From positions 372,001 through 436,000 of the forward strand of contig JASWJB010000002.1 of NCBI GenBank assembly GCA_032433595.1: 64,000 nucleotides of DNA, written 5' to 3'. Positions 12,134 through 23,076 of this stretch are shown one piece after another. Under the pieces are notes generated by a model that saw only the letters and a program-made list of their open reading frames with translations, did not search any database and had not been told where the DNA came from. Origin of the DNA: Conoideocrella luteorostrata. Lineage: Eukaryota; Ascomycota; Sordariomycetes; Hypocreales; Clavicipitaceae. The translations under genes were made by a program, and so were the position numbers. Every line of letters begins with the position of its first letter. The stretch's first letter is position 1.

Positions 12134-14495
12134 TCATTGCGGAACTACTCGCCCTCCTGTTTCGGGCCAATCCGTAACTGGTGGACCGTCTCGATCTGGC
12201 TCCGGCTCATCTACTCCATCTTCGCGTACCGCATTTCTGCTTATCTTGTGAGAGTGGGCTTGCAAGCGCTTATGCGCTCGTGAATGTTCGAGCTGTTCTT
12301 CTGTGAAGTCCAGGCGATCCAAGGTTGAGATGAGCTTCTCCTCGACCAATTGACGCACATGGAACGCCAGTGCTTGGCTTCTGAACATTCCTGCGTATCG
12401 GTAGGACAGCCACACGTACTGGTTGATAGCTATATGCAGCGATTCAAGCTTTTGCAGATACTGTTGCGAACCGCCCTTGAAATCTTTCATGTCCACGTCC
12501 AGAAACTCAAGTGGTATCTCCTTGATTGCAAGAAGGTCTCCAGTCGAATTGTTGGCCACTACTCCGGCAAGCGCGCGAAGGACATCAACAGCACCCTCGG
12601 CCCTCAGGGACACCGGGAGGTAGCAGAACGTGAGGCGATCGTAAATTGTAAGAGGAAGATCCTGGATAATGTCGGCTATTTCCAGAACATCGCTGCTGAT
12701 ACTGAGCCGGTATCGCGGTCCGACCGTTGCTGCGGCCTTGATTCGCATCAAGATGAATGATAACGGGGTGTTCGGTGGGAAGTACGAGGCAAACCGCTCA
12801 ACAATCCCTGCAGGAGGTTGAATACTGGCGCATTCAATATCATCCACCTTCTTTTCGAACGCCCTGTGAACGCTTCGAAGATCAGCTTGGTCCATGGTTG
12901 TGACTAACCCGACCTTCTCCTTCTCCACTTCCTCGGCGCTGGTAGTGGCATTTTGAGCTGTTCTGTATCTTCCTGCTCGACCACCTATTTGCTTGATCTC
13001 GGGGTACGTAAGCAGCCTATTTTGACTGCCGTCGAACTTGGTCACCGACTCTAAGACTACCCGTCTAATTTCCAGGTTCAGGCCCATGCCAATTGCATCA
13101 CTGGCAACGACAAAGTCATAATCGTTATCGGGGTCATTAAACAGAGCTGCTTGCTGAACTCGGACTTCGGGAGGCAGTGATCCATAGATGATTGCACATC
13201 TGCGGCCGGTTTTTGTCTCGACGTTGCGCTTCAACACGTGTAATGACAGACGACTGAACGCAACAATAGCATCGCCTTTTTGGAGCTTGTTGTAGTCACC
13301 TTCAATGGCAGTATCCATTGTCTTCAGAGGGCTGAGCCGCTCATATCTGTGAACCACACATTTGTCACCGATACTCGCGCAAAGCGCCTGCAGGAGGCTC
13401 ACTGTCCGATCCTCGCCACACAAATGCACCTCTTTAGCTTGCACACCCAAAAGCGCAGTGGTCCATGCGTTGCCACGCTCCGGATCAGCAATCATCTGAA
13501 TCTCGTCAATGACAGCCACATCAAACTGTGTGTTCAGAGGAACCATCTCGACGGTACAGCTTGAAAAGTATTGATCGGTATCCTCTGGTATGCGTACTTC
13601 CTCGCCCGTGATCAAGGCGCACGGTCGGCCCTTGGCCTTGAGTCGTTGGTAGACCTCTGTTGCCAGCAGTCGAAGTGGCCCGGCGTAAACACCCCTTTTA
13701 GAATTTTCGAGTGCCTTGAGGGCGTTGTACGTCTTGCCAGAATTGGTCGGGCCCACATGAACATGAACCGTTCGCTGCATTGTGCGAGTCGCAGGGAACC
13801 ACTCGTGAGGAAACCGGAAATCAAGCAGGCGTTTTTGACTGTCCTCGAGCTCTTTCGAAAACTTTTGGCGCACCATGAATGATTGAAAAGAGTATTGGAT
13901 CTCTTTAGTGAGTCCCTTGATATCTCTGTTGATGAAGGCATCTCGTAGATTCCAGAACAGCGGGTTCTTGTCACGCCGCGTGACACTTTGCTCTGCCAGG
14001 AGAAATGCGTGGTCGATTGCATTCATAAACAGCGCACCCTGTCTACTCAACTCATCTTCACCCATGCTCGTTCCCAAGTGGTGCGAGGCCGACAGGTTAG
14101 TGAGTACAACTTGCAGCCTGTGCAAGACCGTTGATCGAAACACGCCATGTCGACCCGTATACCTCTTCCCAATGTCAAGCCTTAGTCTCGCTTTTGGATC
14201 ATGGCCTTGACTGACCTGTTGGCGTTTATGTCAGTCATTCTATGCTACAACTGTCCAGCCCAGTAGCGTGAACACTCACCGAGTCTGCCCGTAAGCGAGC
14301 CACCAGCCTTTGCAAGGGCTTTGACTCATTTCGTCCCTTCACAGATGCCTTGTTTGAAGACGCCTTACCAGATACTGGATTTTTCCTCCTTGGAAGATCC
14401 TGTTTCGTGGGTACAACCGTTGATAAAGCCCGGCCTCGGGGTAAAATATGATCATGGCCGGCTCTCAAGGCGACCGTTCGAGGCAGGAATTTCAT
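12134..14495 (-). CDS. SUV3: Mitochondrial ATP-dependent RNA helicase Suv3
   Basis: Two exons: 14495-14280 and 14215-12134, intron 14216-14279 (64 nt, donor GTGAGT, acceptor CAACAG, phase 0), giving 765 residues. The N-terminus from ATG 14495 (MKFLPRTVALRAGH) is Arg-rich and lacks acidic residues, as expected of a mitochondrial presequence. Helicase motifs: Walker A GPTNSGKT at about 227-234, DEIQ motif II at about 309-312, and QIGGRAGR motif VI at about 481-488, followed by the Suv3 C-terminal domain. In fungi Suv3 pairs with the exoribonuclease Dss1 in the mitochondrial degradosome, unwinding RNA for 3'-5' decay and turning over excised group I introns. It is divergent from the VAMP7 gene, with a 425-bp shared promoter. 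Length and motifs match the family; the call is secure. Confidence 0.95.
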
Positions 14496-14920
14496 GACCC
14501 CTGACAACACAATGCAGCAAGCATCTCTCTCTTATGCTGTCTTAACTACTGGGGGGGAAAGATTCAAACAGTGCGAACCAAAAGCAAAAAGAAATAAAAT
14601 GATTTCGAACCGCACAACATAAATGCTCGCTCTCCTCTATTGACCATAAGCTACTACCTACTTGCCTGCATATCGATCAATCCAGAAAATGTTGTATCAC
14701 GTGATGAATGTCTGCGCTTTGCCACATGGGGCGTCTTGATGTAGCGCCACAGCCTATGGTGACGTCGCAGTCAGTGCCCCCATCGTCCTTCGACAAACCC
14801 TCATACAATACGCTAAAGAGTCTGCGATATCGTCATCTCACTTGCATCCCGACAAAAAGAGAATATACAGCCTGGATTTTAGAACCTCTCAGTATATGAT
14901 CATAAACACCTGTCGTCAAG
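14496..14920. promoter_or_regulatory. Divergent promoter region between SUV3 and the VAMP7-type SNARE
   Basis: 425 bp between two outward-facing start codons. It contains no ORF of note and carries a GTGACGTCGC stretch (about 14758-14767) resembling a CRE/bZIP site. Function is inferred from position. Confidence 0.5.
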
Positions 14921-15721
14921 ATGGCGTCCTCTTCGACGCCTGCTACGCCGCTCCTCTAGTAAGCATTGCCCCGTTGTGCGAACAGGCAACACGCCAGTCC
15001 TGAGACAAAGACGTTTGTCTGTCCTGTACTAAACACATCAAACAGTTCCTGCATTGCGCATAAAACCGTCATTCTCGCAGAATGCACCACCTCAGCCTCC
15101 TCTCAAACCTCGTCGCTCGCCTCTCTCATTCTTCCCAAAATCGAGCACAACACACCTCAAAAGTTGACATACACCCACGGCCAAAATCAGATCCATTATG
15201 TATCTGAAGCACCCTCAGAGCATTCCCATCACCCCGCAGCCGGCGGTCTCACGTTTCTCGTCGTTGCCGACGCCTCTCTCGGTCGCCGCGTCCCTTTTGG
15301 TTACCTCTTTGAGATTCGCAAGCGGTTTTTCCAGCAGTTCCCCGAGAATAGCGACTTTTCGGAAATGCCCAACTATGGAGCGGGATCGTTTAACGCGGAG
15401 CTGAAGAACCTGATGGTCGAATATGGCACTACTACTGGCGGCAAAAATGATGCAATTGGCAATGCGCAGCGAGAGATTGAAGATGTTAGGGGCATTATGA
15501 CCCAGAACATTGACAGTCTACTGGAACGAGGAGAACGGGTTGATTTACTTGTAGACAAGACGGACAGACTGGGCAGTAGTGCGCAGGATTTCAGGGTGCG
15601 AAGTCGTGGTTTGAAGCGCCAGATGTGGTGGAAGAATGTCAAGCTGATGGGTCTTCTGGGATTGGTCATCTTCCTCATCATCATGGTGATGGTTATCGCA
15701 ATTAAGAATGCATCTTCATGA
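14921..15721 (+). CDS. VAMP7: VAMP7-type longin R-SNARE (synaptobrevin-like)
   Basis: Two exons, 14921-14958 and 15046-15721; the 87-nt intron has donor GTAAGC, branch TACTAAAC and acceptor AACAG, phase 2. The product is 237 residues. Residues 1-130 form a longin domain beginning MASSSTPATPLLYSCIAHKT. An R-SNARE coiled coil follows (about 150-205) with the ionic-layer Arg in SLLERGERVDLLV, then a C-terminal tail anchor (LMGLLGLVIFLIIMVMVIAI) ending a few residues before the stop. It acts in membrane fusion at late endosomes, vacuole or secretory vesicles, where the longin domain controls SNARE assembly. Nyv1/VAMP7 is the likely family member; I cannot tell which compartment dominates here. 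The short first exon is typical for fungal longin SNARE genes. Confidence 0.93.
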
Positions 15722-16272
15722 AGCGGTATGCGAGCAGAGCATAGGGCAAAGAAGAGCTGGAGGGAGGGATGAGAACAACAAGGCTAAAACAACTAGGCTG
15801 CGGATGCAAGCTGTCACGCATGATTTCTGTTTAGCAGGGGTAATCCGGCTTTAACTCATTCTTTGGGCATGTTCCACGGTCTTTGTATAATGTATCTATC
15901 ATGGTTTCAAATTGTTTTAGGGCGAGCGTATACCTTCAATACCACTACATTACAACGCATGGGGTCAACAAACACATCATTCATTTCATCCATCTCGCAA
16001 ACTCTTATCCAAGTCGTGTTTATAGCACATACATATCCGCACGCTTCATATTCTATCTTGTTAGCCCCAGTCCCGCTACTGTGGTGTTAGTTTTGCGGAC
16101 TCCCATGCTTCGTCGACCTAGCCCAACCTCGGCATCGTCCACACTTCATCAATCCTCAACATGAACGCTTCTCATATATCGCAGCCAGCTTAGCTTCCAC
16201 CCCATATACACAAAATACAAGATACAAAATCAGTTCCAATCCATCCCTCAGCCGTCCCTGTTCCTCTCACCC
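15722..16272. other. Intergenic; 3' flank of the SNARE gene
   Basis: 3' flank of the SNARE gene at 14921-15721 and of the small minus-strand ORF at 16273-16494. No coding or repeat signal seen. Confidence 0.5.
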
Positions 16273-16494
16273 TCAAAGCTTCGGGTTGTTTGCCTCCCTG
16301 TACACATACCCATGAGCGACAGGACTATTGCCCGCTATTCCAACGCCCACAGTGGTTCCCAAAGTAGCAGGGCTCCTTCTTAACCGCTCCGTAAAAAATA
16401 CAGGATGTCGCGTTGATGAGTTATGGTGGTGTTTGTCCCATGCTGTTTGGAGTGGTGCTGTGGGGACCTGAGACGGTGCGCTTGCAAAGCCCAT
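16273..16494 (-). CDS. Small hypothetical protein, 73 aa
   Basis: ATG-initiated minus-strand ORF of 73 codons. The composition is not random: a basic, His-containing N-terminal half (QTAWDKHHHNSSTRHP), a segment FTERLRRSPATLG, and a Gly/Val-rich stretch (TTVGVGIAGN) before a polar tail. This could suit a small mitochondrial or membrane-associated protein, but no family is recognised. It sits alone between the 3' ends of the SNARE gene and MAD1, in a gap where a conserved small gene would fit. It could also be chance; homologues in related fungi would decide. Confidence 0.4.
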   Translation of the reverse strand: MGFASAPSQVPTAPLQTAWDKHHHNSSTRHPVFFTERLRRSPATLGTTVGVGIAGNSPVAHGYVYREANNPKL

Positions 16495-17017
16495 GATAAG
16501 TAGACAGGACGTTTCGTATCTTGTGCTTGGCGAAAGATTTCAGGACTGTAGAAGCCTTAGACTAGATTGTGTATGGGATATGGCCTGAACGGAATGTGAT
16601 TGTGGTATGAAAGCTGGCTGTAAGTGGTTTGATCAGTGGTTTGCTACTGCACGCCTCACATGCGATAGTGCGGGCCGGTTATAGCGTTCAGCAGGTACGG
16701 AGTACGGCGGGGGACAAATGTCACTTGCCGAGGCCGACGCAATCATGACTAAGCCAAACGCGCGACGATCTGGATGAACTCCCTTTTGCAATCACGAACC
16801 TCGGCGGGGGGAAAGCGTGCTGGATAAGTCAGATATCTCTATTTCCGTGTTCAGCCAGTGCATGAGCTGATATGCAAATCCGTAGCAGTACATGACTACG
16901 CTAGGATTCTGCTTACCCATGTAATATACAAGGTCCCCTTTTGATATGTACAACGCCAAAAATAGCCAATCGCTCCGCTTCCAAATCCTCATCTACCGTT
17001 TATAGTGTTACAACATT
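16495..17017. other. Intergenic between the small ORF and MAD1
   Basis: Presumed promoter of the small minus-strand ORF and 3' flank of MAD1. One imperfect TACGGAGTACGG motif at about 16695-16706. No gene seen. Confidence 0.5.
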
Positions 17018-19415
17018 TTAATTCCTTGCCGCTTTCGTATGCTCTTCATAAAACTCCAGCGTCAAGGCAGCCAGAAATCCGGGGATGCATCCCTTCTCCC
17101 TCACCCAGAAACCGATCTGATCTCCTATCCTCCTGGCAAACGGACTCTTCGGTCCGCCGCCAACCTTCATGGTTCCCCTCTCACCATCAAAAACTATTGA
17201 ATTCTCATTCTCGTCTGTCTGTGATGGGAAGAAAGTGCTCTCAACTCTCATCTTCCCGTTTGGAATGAAGGTGACTGTCCAGCCCAATGTCGAAAAGATA
17301 GCTTCTTTGAACTCTTGAGATTTTGACCCCCAAACCTCCTTTAATCTTTTGGCCGACTTTTGTGCAGAAGCCGTCTCTGCTTTTGCAGCGGCAACTTCTC
17401 TTTCCATCGCTCCGAGAACGGATGTTGGTATAACGGGAACGGCCGAGTTGGTATCCCTAGAGCGAAGTTGCGCTAAGAGGTCGGAGTTTTCTACCTTGAG
17501 CGCTTTCAAGGTACTTCGTTTGATCGCTTCGAAATCTGACGTGGGATTCGACCTCAGCGACAGGATTCGTGTCGAGCTATGGTCTTTGGCCGCAGAGAGC
17601 TGTTCTTTGTTTGCTGACAAGTCCTTTTCCAGCATGGTAACCTTGGTGTGGAGATTAGTAACCTCTTCCTGCAGCATCCTATTCTTGCGTGACAGCTGGC
17701 CTATTTGCTCCTGGGCATCGTCATCCTCAGAACGAGAGCGCTTGCTCCCTGTTGCATTTTGCACCGTCGGTGTCCCAGCACTTGGTTCCGCGGAAGAGAG
17801 CTCGCTATGCAGATTCTGAACCTCAGTCTTGTAGTTATCGATCAATGCCTCCAACTCCCGTATCTGGGCAGCGCGCGTCTCATCATATTGATCCGGCTGC
17901 ATAGTCTGATCTTCATCGTCAAATGCCTTCATTTGAGCTCTCAAATACTCCACCTCCTTGAGTGCAAGCACACGTTGCCGGTCTATGCGCATGCGTGCCT
18001 TGTCAGTTGACAGCGCCCCAGCAGATGTTCTTGCATTTTCAACTTGTTCCTTAAGCTGAGCTCGTTCGTCTTGCAAGGACTGTATCTTGTTTTGCTGCGC
18101 AGCCATTTCCGCTCGCAACACACCCAATTGCTCCACGTAAGTAGCCGTTGTCAACCTTTCTTCAACCAGTGCCCTGGCCATGGCCTCGGGTGAATCAAAC
18201 TCCTTATCTCCCATGTCTGAGGAACTTTTTAGGTAAGCTGTCCAAGCGAGCTGTTCATCTTCCAGCCGCTGTCGTTGCAAGCGTGCTTCGGCTAGCTCCG
18301 CTTCCAGAGACTCTGCCGCCTCTAGCTTCCGTTGAAGAGTTCGCTTTTCTTCTTCTACCACTTCAACAGCCTTGTTTATTGCTCGCAGGTGTTTCAATTC
18401 ACTTAGTTGGTCTCGATTCGTAGCTTCGAGGGCTCGTATATGCTGTACTTGTTCAGTCAACTCCTTTTTAATGATTTGCATCGTCTCTGCGTCTCCGCTC
18501 TGCGCCTTGAGGCGAAGTACGTCGGCTTCCAACTTTGCAATATGGTTTTCTTTTTCAGCCACGATCGAGTGAGCTTGTTGAACGTTATCATCGCGGGCTT
18601 GGTTTTCCTGCTCCACCTCCTCTAGCGAGTTTTGCAATGCCGTGATGTGCAACTGCATATCGTTTAGTTTCTTGTCCGCAATTCTAGCAGCGTCGTCTTT
18701 GGCAGTCGAGAGATCTTCAAGTTGTTCCTGCAACAGTCGAGCTTCATCCTGGTATTCACGAGCCTTCCGCTCCAAAGCCTTCGCCTCAGACTCCGAGCGC
18801 TCCTTCAATTCCTCGAGCTCTGCCTTGACCGACTCCACCTGGCCGGCAGATTTTGCTTGCTCTGCTTCAGCCGTCTGCCGCTGGTGCAGTTCCTCTTGTT
18901 CGCGTCGTCGGGCTTGCTCCATCTTGTTGGACTGCTGCGAAAGGGCAATGGCCGTCTCCTGTTCGGCGGTCTGCATCCGATATTGCAGCGTTCCAATCTC
19001 CGCCTTGAGAGCCTCTATCTCCTTTCTGTATTTTTCATATTCGTCTGCGTCAGGAGGGGCCATGTTTTCCTTAGAACTGTCCCGCGATCCTGGACGAACA
19101 GACTCGCCTGCCTGGCTCTGTCGCGAGGACGGTCGCACATTTGCGTCTCCGCCCGTGATCAAATTGTACGTCGGCTGCGTGGCTCGGAACGATGCGATCT
19201 GTAGATTTGGGATGTTAGTTCGCGGAGATGTAACCGGGCTATTGCACCGCACAGAAACCCTTCGTTCGTTCTCTGGGAGTTCGCAAACGTACCCTCGATC
19301 GGCTTGGGGCCCTTGGAAGGGCAGACGACGCAGAAGCCCGCATTCTACTAGACATTGTGCTTTGTAGGCCTCTCGTTCCGGCTGCTTCACCATCCTGTGG
19401 CGTTCGGCCACGCAT
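17018..19415 (-). CDS. MAD1: Spindle assembly checkpoint protein Mad1
   Basis: Two exons: 19415-19293 and 19198-17018. The 94-nt intron (19199-19292) has donor GTACGT and acceptor CTACAG, phase 0, and skips sequence that would otherwise read as an unlikely Cys-rich leader. The product is 767 residues. A short basic N-terminus leads into ATQPTYNLITG, a conserved block near the start of fungal Mad1. A very long heptad-rich coiled coil (about 100-640, Glu/Lys/Leu/Gln-rich) follows. The C-terminal 110 residues form the RWD-like globular domain (LGWTVTFIPNGKMRVES; FWVREKGCIPGFLAALTLEF) that binds Bub1 and the kinetochore. Mad1 anchors Mad2 at unattached kinetochores and catalyses its conversion to the Cdc20-inhibiting form. 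Length and architecture match the family. Confidence 0.92.
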
Positions 19416-20799
19416 TTTGGGAACTTGCAGCGTTAGCACGATTTGTTGTCGTCGCCTGACTTTGTTCTGACACGCGCAAGGTGAAGCTCTCGCGAGAGCT
19501 ACCCGCAGTCACGTGACAGCGGGAATAACAGCGACAGAAAAAAAACTACTAGATTAATTTACCTATTTCCTTCCCAATGCCTTCCGGGTTAACTGCTAAT
19601 AATGCGAGCAATCAAAGAGCCACATCCTTGACAAAGACATTGGTAGTTTCACGCTGGCTTCACGATAAACACCATTGGTCAAACGTCAAGGCCCACAGCT
19701 CTTGGCGTGTTGACAATAAGGACAGAATATGTATAAACGCTATTTAGTATTTTGTCATTTATCGCATCACTTAGAGATGTCATAAAAGCATAGCAGAGAG
19801 AAATTCACGTTTCAGAAACAAGCAAGATATTCATGTGCAACGTGCCACTTTACAAAGACTCCGCCAAACTTGTAAGTCAGGCATCAGAAACAAGACAAGA
19901 CGGAGTCAAATATGGAACTGTGGCTCTTTAGATTCTTGATAGTAGGCATAAGCTTTAATGAAGAAAAAAAAAAAAAGTTTTTTCTAGTCCTGCTTTACTT
20001 GCGATGTAGTATTTACGTCCAGGTGAGCCCGCAGACAGCACAGCTGGTCATCTCATGACGCAGATAGAGCCGCAGGGTAGCCTCTTGCTGTGGAGGAGCG
20101 AGCATCCGAAGCTGATTCGACTGCTTCGCGCCATCCATCGCCAAGGGACACGTAGTTCGGAAACTGGGCCAAGTCTTTATGAGTTATGGAGGAGATGGAA
20201 TGGACCCGGCCATCATCATCGGTCAATTCTGCGTTTGCACATGCTTCAACGGCCCAGTCAATGTGCGTGTGTGATCTGCATGCGTTGCGAAGCTTGCAAA
20301 GCTCCTGCAGTTAGCCAGGCTCTGATTCGTCTGCACCGTAACTACGGAGAAGGTACTCCGTACTGACAGTTGAAATACTCCGCGCCCCCCCTCAAACGGC
20401 CACCGACAGCCCCCACCTGGACTTGGAGCTCTCTGTCAGTCCGTAGTTAGCAGCACAGTCCACATGCAGATAACCAAGCATCTCGACCTCGAGGTACCAA
20501 TATCCCCCACTGGAGCTGTGAGACACACCCATCGATTTGGGGCTTCACGTCCAATATTTCAGTCTGCTTCACCGCCCGCAGCCCACTGCCTTACCGGTCT
20601 TGTTTTGCTAGTCGCCCAGAGACACCAGCCGCCAATCGCAAAGGTCCCTGAGCATCTGCCGAGAACGAGCACGTATGGCGGCGACGTCAGCCTCGTGTCC
20701 TTGACTTCACGCGCGCCATAGCTTGTTCGAACTGGCCATTGCGGCATTCCACTTGTTTGAAGCATATCCTCGCCCATTGAACCATTCTGGGCACCAAAT
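19416..20799. other. Intergenic; promoters of MAD1 and TAM41 facing outward
   Basis: Shared upstream region of two divergent genes, with a poly-A tract at 19963-19976. A partial TACGGAGTACTCCGTA motif occurs at 20351-20362. The short ORFs on both strands (20055-20366, 20559-20867) overlap one another and carry no recognisable domain. Confidence 0.5.
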
Positions 20800-22499
20800 A
20801 TGGTCGCCATTGAGCTCGGTTTGGCGGTAAATGGAAACCCCCTTCCCCTTCCCCGGGTTCTCTCCAATTGATCTTCCCTCCAAAGATAACGGGACTGATC
20901 GCAGCAATATAGGCCGCCTCGGCGTCAATCCGATCCGCAGCACCCATTACCCTTCGATCCGCCCGAATACTTCCCTCGCGATGCGCATCTGCTCTCCCAA
21001 AAACCTCCTTAGCATACAGCCGGAATCGAGCATCCGTTCAGTCGCGATGGTACTCTGATTCGAACCCATCATCTGCCTCATCATCATCAACAACAACAAC
21101 AACCAATCCAGCCAACACGTCTGCGACTAGCTCGTCCTCGCCCTCCAGGAAAAAAGAGTCAGCAGGCGGCAAGTTCAACCTCTATGGCGACGATTGGGAA
21201 GATTCCGTCGACTTCGCTATTAAGTCCTTTGAGGACCTGCCCCACCGTCTGTTCGGCGTCAACCAGCACATGATTATCAACTACGAGCTCAAAGAGGCAT
21301 TGCGCATAATGCTGCGGCAATTCAACGCCCCGATCGTGTACTGCTTTGCCTACGGATCCGGCGTATTCCCACAAGAAGATGTCAGCCGAAGCGTGACCGA
21401 GGCCGAGTTCCGCGCCGTGCACCCCAAACCACCAGAAGCGTTGGTCAAGGCGCAAAAAGGATCGCCAAAGATGATTGACTTCATTTTCGGCGTCAGCCAC
21501 ACCCAGCACTGGCACTCCATCAACATCCGACAACACCGCAACCACTACTCGGGCATTGCGTCTCTGGGATCCGGCCTGGTGTCCCGGGTCCAAAACCTAG
21601 GCGCTGGCGTCTACTTCAATCCGTTCGTCGAAGTAAACGGCATGCTCATAAAATACGGCGTCACAAGCATAGACAACCTCGTTGGCGATCTCACTACCTG
21701 GGATAATCTATATCTGGCAGGCCGCCTCCAGAAGCCCGTCAAGATCCTCCGCGACCACCCTCAAGTCCGTCTCGCTAACCAGCTCAACCTCATCGCCGCT
21801 ATCCGCACTGCGCTCCTCCTCCTACCCCCCCAGTTCAGCGAGACCGATCTCTACAGCACTATTGCTGGTCTAAGCTACATGGGCGATCCGCGCATGGCCC
21901 TCCCCACCGAAAACAAGAGCAAAGTCGCCAACATTGTCAACAACAATGTCGTGCACTTCCGCCGTCTCTATGCGCCCCTCATCAAGACCCTCCCTAATGT
22001 CGACTTCACCTCTCCATGCCGTCTCGATGATGAGGACTGGGTGCTCGACCCAAATGCAGATAGCATTCTGCAGCAGGACATGGACCCCATCAAGCGCGGC
22101 AACATGGTTCGCCGACTGCCCAAGAACTTCCGCTCAAGACTATACTTTCAGTACCAAAAGAAGTTTGCTATTCCCCGCGGCGAATTCAACGAAATGATGA
22201 AAGCGACTGCCGATGACCAAAGTACATCCATCAGACGCAGAAAGGGGGGTGAATTCGAAAAGCGCATTGTGGCAGACGATCCTGAGAAGCTTCGCGAGAT
22301 AGTCAGCCAGGTCATAAAGCAGACCGTCAATTGGCCAAGTACTGCCCAGTCCATCAAGGGGCTTATTATGGGCGGATGGGGCAGAACGATGCGCTACCTA
22401 GGTGAAAAGTTTAGTAAATGGAGGAAGGGCAAGGCTGAAGAGAAGGACGGACAAGACAAAATACGGGCAGAGGGAAAGGATGAGAAGAAACAGGAGTGA
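20800..22499 (+). CDS. TAM41: Mitochondrial CDP-diacylglycerol synthase Tam41 (Mmp37)
   Basis: Predicted exons 20800-20826 and 20913-22499 (intron 86 nt, donor GTAAAT, branch ACTGAT, acceptor ATATAG, phase 0), 537 residues. The first exon is tiny (MVAIELGLA) and is the least certain part: no in-frame ATG exists between the acceptor and residue 129, so an upstream exon is required. Residues 10-65 are Arg/Ser-rich with RWYSDSNP, a typical mitochondrial presequence end, followed by a Ser/Thr-rich linker. The catalytic nucleotidyltransferase domain starts near residue 105; it contains FAYGSGVF (about 154-161) and KMIDFIFGV with Asp198. Tam41 makes CDP-DAG from phosphatidic acid and CTP on the matrix side of the inner membrane for cardiolipin synthesis. 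The highly charged C-terminal tail (KEEKKQE type) is common in filamentous fungi. Confidence 0.92.
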
Positions 22500-23076
22500 T
22501 GATGAGTCATGGAACTCTTCAGCAGCCTCTGTGGCCTTCTCTCCCCCCCTTTTTTAAACAATGTATATCCTTTGAGGTAGATGGGCTGACACTGTGGCGT
22601 CTCGGCACTATTTTTCTTTCTCGGTCTTTGTATTAGTTAGGGCCGCGGCAGCATGCATTTACTCTGGCGTGGAGGATCCATCAATAGACGGGCGAAAATC
22701 TACAACCAATAAACTTGTATTTTCATTTTCACTCATATTTAAGTAAGTTAATTGTATGTTTATTGGATGGACCTCATGACTCGAGCTTTGCGTTCCAATA
22801 CCCAACTTGAATGTACATTATTTGGCCGAGAATCAATCAACCTAGTATCAATGAACGGCATCATTGAGCTATCTTCGAGAGCAAGCCAGAAAGCATTCTG
22901 GGCGACAACCAGATAATAATGCTAGACACAAGAACCTCAATTGATATCACAAAGAACGACAAGAATAGCACTCGCCAATGTTCAAACCCTAACAACTTCT
23001 CTTTCTTACCTGCTACAACATCTCTTCGATTTAACTCCATATACAGGCTTTGCTGGCTCCCAGATTATTCATGACA
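22500..23076. other. Intergenic between two converging genes
   Basis: TAM41 and SYP1 converge here, so this is 3' untranslated sequence of both. AT-rich; no gene or repeat recognised. Confidence 0.5.

Noticed and set aside
18642..19367. 241-codon frame antisense to MAD1
   Set aside because: Ser/Cys-rich shadow of the Glu/Lys/Gln-rich coiled coil on the opposite strand.
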